16,013 bases of DNA from Anaerolineaceae bacterium. Lineage in GTDB: Bacteria > Chloroflexota > Anaerolineae > JAAYZQ01. This document shows, piece after piece, positions 12,899 to 16,013 of this stretch. The stretch spans positions 1 through 16,013 of the forward strand of contig JAAYZQ010000312.1 of the NCBI GenBank assembly GCA_012514775.1. The letters are read 5' to 3'. Made by a program: the position numbers and the translations under genes. Under the pieces are notes generated by a model. It made no database searches. It was not told the DNA's origin and saw only the letters and a program-made list of their open reading frames with translations. Each line of letters starts with the position of its first letter. Position 1 is the first letter of the stretch.

Positions 12899-14980
12899 TC
12901 ATGGTTCCTCCTCTTCTATGGTAACTTGCAGTGTCCCCAGGACGACGGCGTCTCCCGGCAGGCGCTCGCCCGTTGCCTGCCAGGCCGGCAGCCGCTCCAT
13001 GGTAGCCAGCAAGTAGAGCCCTGCTTCCAGGGTATATTGTCCCGGCGGGGCGCCGGCAGGGATGGCCAGCGGGTGAACGTCGAGAATGACCTCGCCGGGC
13101 TGCCAGGCGGACGTCGGATAGTGTCCGGTGTCCGGCTGACTATCGTGGCCGGCCCACACCGGGCCGCCCCCTTCCGGGTTGTTTTCGCCCAACAGGTGGG
13201 CAAAGACGGTATAGTCGGCCTCCATGGGCTCCAGAGCCTGCCAGTAGAGGATGACGTGCACGACGTCGCCGGGCGCTGCCACCTCGGCGTCCAGGGCATA
13301 GCCCAGGAGCCCGGCCCCCGCTCCCAGGGCGGCCTGCACCGCGTGGGGCGGCGCGGGCGCCGGGTCCGGGCGAGGGGGCAGGTGGTAGGCGACGGCGTAG
13401 GGACGGCCGTAGCGGTCGTCCAGGGTCCAGGTGACGCTGCCGTCGGGTCGCGCCGATTGCAGGGCGGGCAGGCTGGCCTCATCTTCGGCCAGGATGATGA
13501 CCTGTGTCGCGGCGCGATGGGGCGGCGGGAAGACGTGCCCCGCCCGCCCGTCAAAGCTCGCCAACTGGCGTTGCAGAAGAAACTGGAGCGTGTAATGGTC
13601 GGCCGGCGTTGGCGTCAGATAGACCGCCTCGTCGGTGGGCAGGCCGTCCACGTAGTGGGCAATGCCGGCCAGGCCCTCGTCGTAGGCAAAGAACAGGTCG
13701 CCGCTTTGCGCCCAGGCCTGGAAATAGTCGCGGGCGGTCAAGAACCCCGAAAAGGCCAGGCCCAGGCCCAGAAGGGCGGCGGTCGCTCCCCGGAGAATGC
13801 CGGGCCCGACGCCGGACAGGCGCCGCCCCAGGGCCGCCACCCAGGTTCGCAGCGCGGCGAGCCCGCCGGCGCACAGGGCCGCCACGGCCGGCGGGGCGCC
13901 GATGGCGCGCCCAAAGTGCGGCGCATCCGTGGTGATCAGCGTCGGCACGACCATGACCGCCAGCCAAAGCACGGGCAGCATCTCCCGGGGTTGGCGAAAG
14001 TGGGCCACGGCCCGCGCCAGGCCGGCGACAAAGAGGAGGGCCAGGAACGGATCGAGGATCGGCCGGCCGGGCAGGTTGCTGCGCGGGTTGGCGTCGCCGC
14101 GCACGAAAAACATCCCCAGGACCTCCGGCAGGTTGGACACCATGGCAGGCAGGGCATCCTGTGGGGCGTTGGCGCGGGTGCTTAGCGCCACGCTGGCCGG
14201 ACGCTGCAGGAAATGGTCGGGGTGCGCCGCAAAATAGGCGAGGAGGGGCGCGGCGACCAGCAGGGCGACGGCGGCGGCCAGCAGCAGTCCCTGCCCGTTG
14301 CGCCGCAGAAACCCCCGTTCCAGGAGCGCCGCATAGGCCACAAAGGCGGCCGCCAATACGGGCACAAAGTAGCCGGCCTTGTAGGTATACAGGCTGCCGC
14401 CCAGGGCAAGCCCGGCAAGGAGCAGCGCCGGGAGTTGGCGGCGGCCCCGCCTGGCGCCGGCGTCCCGGAGGCCGTGGAGCAGCGCGGCAAAAGCCAGTGT
14501 CGCGGTCAGCGGCACAAAGATGGGCTCCATGCCGATGCGGCTGAAGGTCACGTGCCAGTAGAGGATGGCCAATACCAGGGCAGTTGCCAGGGCCGGCAGC
14601 GCCCGGCAAAAGATCCCGCGAGCCAGCCACCAGGCGAGGGGCACGGTCAGGACGCCGGCCACGGCCGACACCAGGCGGATGATCCACGCCTCTTCGCCCA
14701 GCAGCGCCAGGGCCACGGCCACCAGAGAGATGGCCAGGGGCTCCTCGCCCATGTCGTCGGCGAAAAAGATGCGGGGCGTGCCGTCCTCCAGCAGCGAGCG
14801 GGCGGACACGCCGTTAAAGGCCTCGTCGTAGTGCAGGCCCGGGGGTACCTCTGGCAGCCGGTAGAGGCGCAGGGCAGCCGCCAGCAGGGTGATGAGCAAC
14901 AGCGCCGCCGCCTCCCAGCGCCCGGCCGTGCGCGCGGGGCGGGACTCGGCCGCCGGCCCGGCATCGCCTGGGGCCCTCAT
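12899..14980 (-). CDS. GT39-type membrane glycosyltransferase with outer beta-domain
   Basis: A 693-residue integral membrane protein of the ArnT/PMT (GT-C) kind. These enzymes move sugars from polyprenyl-phosphate donors to acceptors on the outer face of the membrane. After the first membrane helix (about 22-40), the outer loop has GLHYDEAFNG with the catalytic-type acidic pair D52-E53, and later DDMGEEPLAIS. Many hydrophobic helices follow. The C-terminal part is soluble and ends in a beta-domain (about 560-690) with LLGYALDAEVAAPGDVVHV and YWQALEPMEADYTVFAHLL, also present in the neighbour upstream. The start is ATG 14980, overlapping the previous stop by four bases (ATGA); the open frame upstream of it belongs to the neighbour. 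Genes on both sides suggest a cell-surface glycan operon. Acceptor unknown. Confidence 0.88.
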   Translation of the reverse strand: MRAPGDAGPAAESRPARTAGRWEAAALLLITLLAAALRLYRLPEVPPGLHYDEAFNGVSARSLLEDGTPRIFFADDMGEEPLAISLVAVALALLGEEAWIIRLVSAVAGVLTVPLAWWLARGIFCRALPALATALVLAILYWHVTFSRIGMEPIFVPLTATLAFAALLHGLRDAGARRGRRQLPALLLAGLALGGSLYTYKAGYFVPVLAAAFVAYAALLERGFLRRNGQGLLLAAAVALLVAAPLLAYFAAHPDHFLQRPASVALSTRANAPQDALPAMVSNLPEVLGMFFVRGDANPRSNLPGRPILDPFLALLFVAGLARAVAHFRQPREMLPVLWLAVMVVPTLITTDAPHFGRAIGAPPAVAALCAGGLAALRTWVAALGRRLSGVGPGILRGATAALLGLGLAFSGFLTARDYFQAWAQSGDLFFAYDEGLAGIAHYVDGLPTDEAVYLTPTPADHYTLQFLLQRQLASFDGRAGHVFPPPHRAATQVIILAEDEASLPALQSARPDGSVTWTLDDRYGRPYAVAYHLPPRPDPAPAPPHAVQAALGAGAGLLGYALDAEVAAPGDVVHVILYWQALEPMEADYTVFAHLLGENNPEGGGPVWAGHDSQPDTGHYPTSAWQPGEVILDVHPLAIPAGAPPGQYTLEAGLYLLATMERLPAWQATGERLPGDAVVLGTLQVTIEEEEP

Positions 14981-16013
14981 GGCCGCACCACCTGCACCGT
15001 AGCCACGACGATCCGATCCCCCAGGTCCGCGCCGCTCTCCGGGTCCCGCACGGGCAGGCGGTCCATGGTGGCCAGGAGGTACATGCCCACCTCCAGGGCA
15101 TGGGGTCCCGGAACGGCAGCGGCGTCGACGGTCAGTGCATAGTTGTCGCGGACCAGCTCGCCGGGCACCCATCGGTCGGTGGGCCAGCCGCCGCCCTGGG
15201 GCTCGCTGTCCACCTGGGCCCGGAACTGGCCGCTGCCGTCCAGGAGGTGGGTAAAGACCGTGTAGCGCTCCTCCATGGGGGCCAGGGCCTGCCAGTAGAG
15301 GGTCAGCAGCAGCGTTTCGCCCGGCGCCACCTCATCGGCATTCAGGGCATAGCCCAGCAGGCGCACCTGCCCCCCCAGGTCGAGGTTCATGGGGTTGGGG
15401 ACCGAGTCCCCCGCGGCCGCGGGCGTCATGATGTACAACGACAGGTCGGCGTCGGTCCAGCCGCCGGAGTAGGCCTTGCTGCCGTGGCTCGCCAGCCAGC
15501 GGGTCAGGATGCCTTCGGGATCGTACTCGGCCGGGTTGCCAAAGCGTACGAGCCACAGCCGCGGGTGCTGCCCGGCGATGCCGGCCAGGTCGCGCCCGGT
15601 GCGCTCGTCCTCCAGCGGGTAGTCGTAGCGCGGAAAGTAATAGGCCTCCAGGCCGGGCGGCCGATAGTATTCAAAGATGGGGCGCTGCAGCGGATTGGCC
15701 AGCAACAACGCGTCACCCGGTTGCGCGTTGGCCGCCACGTAGGCCATCATCCGCCCGTATTGGCCCTTGACGGCCGCACCCTGGCCCCCGTAGTAGGCGC
15801 TCAGGCCGTAGGCACTGCCCGCTACCAGGAGCAGGGCACCGGCAGCTCCCAGGGGCAGCCAGGGCCGGCGCAGAAGGGGGGCCAGGCCCAGGGCGGCCAG
15901 CAGGTAAAAGGCCGGGGCCAGGAGCAGCAGGTAGCGGGCATAGAAAAACGGCATGATGGGATCGACGGCCCAGGCGAGGACCAGGGGCACCAGGAGGTAG
16001 GAGGCCAGCAACA
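14977..16013 (-). CDS. Membrane glycosyltransferase, C-terminal part only
   Basis: The reading frame is open to the window edge, so the N terminus with the catalytic loop is missing. What is visible begins with hydrophobic helices (FFYARYLLLLAPAFYLLAAL, then LLLVAGSAYGLSAYY), typical of the last membrane helices of GT39-type enzymes. A soluble region follows with DALLLANPLQRPIFEYY. It ends in a beta-domain containing LLGYALNADEVAPGETLLLT, YWQALAPMEERYTVFTHLLD and LEVGMYLLATMDRLP. The last domain is closely similar to that of the next gene (YWQALEPMEADYTVFAHLL; LLATMERLP), so the two are probably tandem duplicates. The TGA stop overlaps the next ATG, so translation is coupled. Calling it a glycosyltransferase rests on its C-terminal half and its neighbour. 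Confidence 0.75.
   Translation of the reverse strand, partial: LLASYLLVPLVLAWAVDPIMPFFYARYLLLLAPAFYLLAALGLAPLLRRPWLPLGAAGALLLVAGSAYGLSAYYGGQGAAVKGQYGRMMAYVAANAQPGDALLLANPLQRPIFEYYRPPGLEAYYFPRYDYPLEDERTGRDLAGIAGQHPRLWLVRFGNPAEYDPEGILTRWLASHGSKAYSGGWTDADLSLYIMTPAAAGDSVPNPMNLDLGGQVRLLGYALNADEVAPGETLLLTLYWQALAPMEERYTVFTHLLDGSGQFRAQVDSEPQGGGWPTDRWVPGELVRDNYALTVDAAAVPGPHALEVGMYLLATMDRLPVRDPESGADLGDRIVVATVQVVRP

Noticed and set aside
14981..15172. N-terminal extension of the glycosyltransferase open frame (64 codons)
   Set aside because: It is out of frame over the coding region of the preceding gene; ATG 14980 overlaps that gene's stop and is followed by the expected first membrane helix.

Overview
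The window is a GC-rich chromosomal segment, most likely from a member of the Chloroflexota (Anaerolineae/Caldilineae type). The grounds are circumstantial. Several exported proteins carry long Thr-Pro or Pro-Ala-Glu linkers. Large GT-C and YfhO membrane proteins end in extracytoplasmic beta-domains. A decayed PIN-toxin cassette is of a kind I associate with this phylum. No rRNA or marker gene is present to fix the taxonomy. No phage, transposase or CRISPR signal was found.

Layout. Bases 1-535 hold no gene I can support, only a possible leftward promoter. Bases 536-1315 hold a decayed VapBC-like toxin-antitoxin pair (minus strand) lying exactly between two copies of a 35-bp direct repeat, each of which also looks like a leftward terminator. 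Bases 1319-3183 (minus) are an anti-sigma factor and an ECF sigma factor with overlapping ends. Bases 3190-3475 are a divergent promoter region with a leftward sigma70-type promoter, a possible leader peptide and a near-consensus rightward promoter for tRNA-Leu(CAA). Bases 3668-8466 (plus) hold three consecutive membrane proteins that share an extracytoplasmic beta-sandwich. The first two are paralogues with overlapping ends. The third, with its own promoter and a TTG start, has four cyclic-nucleotide-binding domains in the cytoplasm joined by one membrane segment to the same type of outer domain. Bases 8467-8783 are an intergenic region with a terminator, an unexplained structured stretch, a consensus extended -10 promoter, and a 21-bp palindrome lying on the predicted transcription start. 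Bases 8784-9759 are a phasin-like protein and a PhaR-type polyhydroxyalkanoate regulator. Bases 9770-16013 (minus) are an apparent operon of two GT39-type membrane glycosyltransferases (the upstream one cut by the window end), a class I SAM methyltransferase and a YfhO-family membrane protein. It converges on phaR with only 10 bases between the two stop codons.

How the genes may work together. The right half looks like a cell-surface glycosylation unit. The phasin/PhaR pair looks like a self-regulated carbon-storage module: the repressor appears to carry a phasin-like C-terminal half, and a palindrome sits on the shared promoter. No PHA synthase is in the window. The most novel-looking part is the centre: a tetra-CNB protein fused through the membrane to a beta-sandwich, next to two membrane-anchored proteins with related outer domains. 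This layout could connect cytoplasmic nucleotide levels with the cell surface. That role is inference; the shared architecture is read directly from the sequence.
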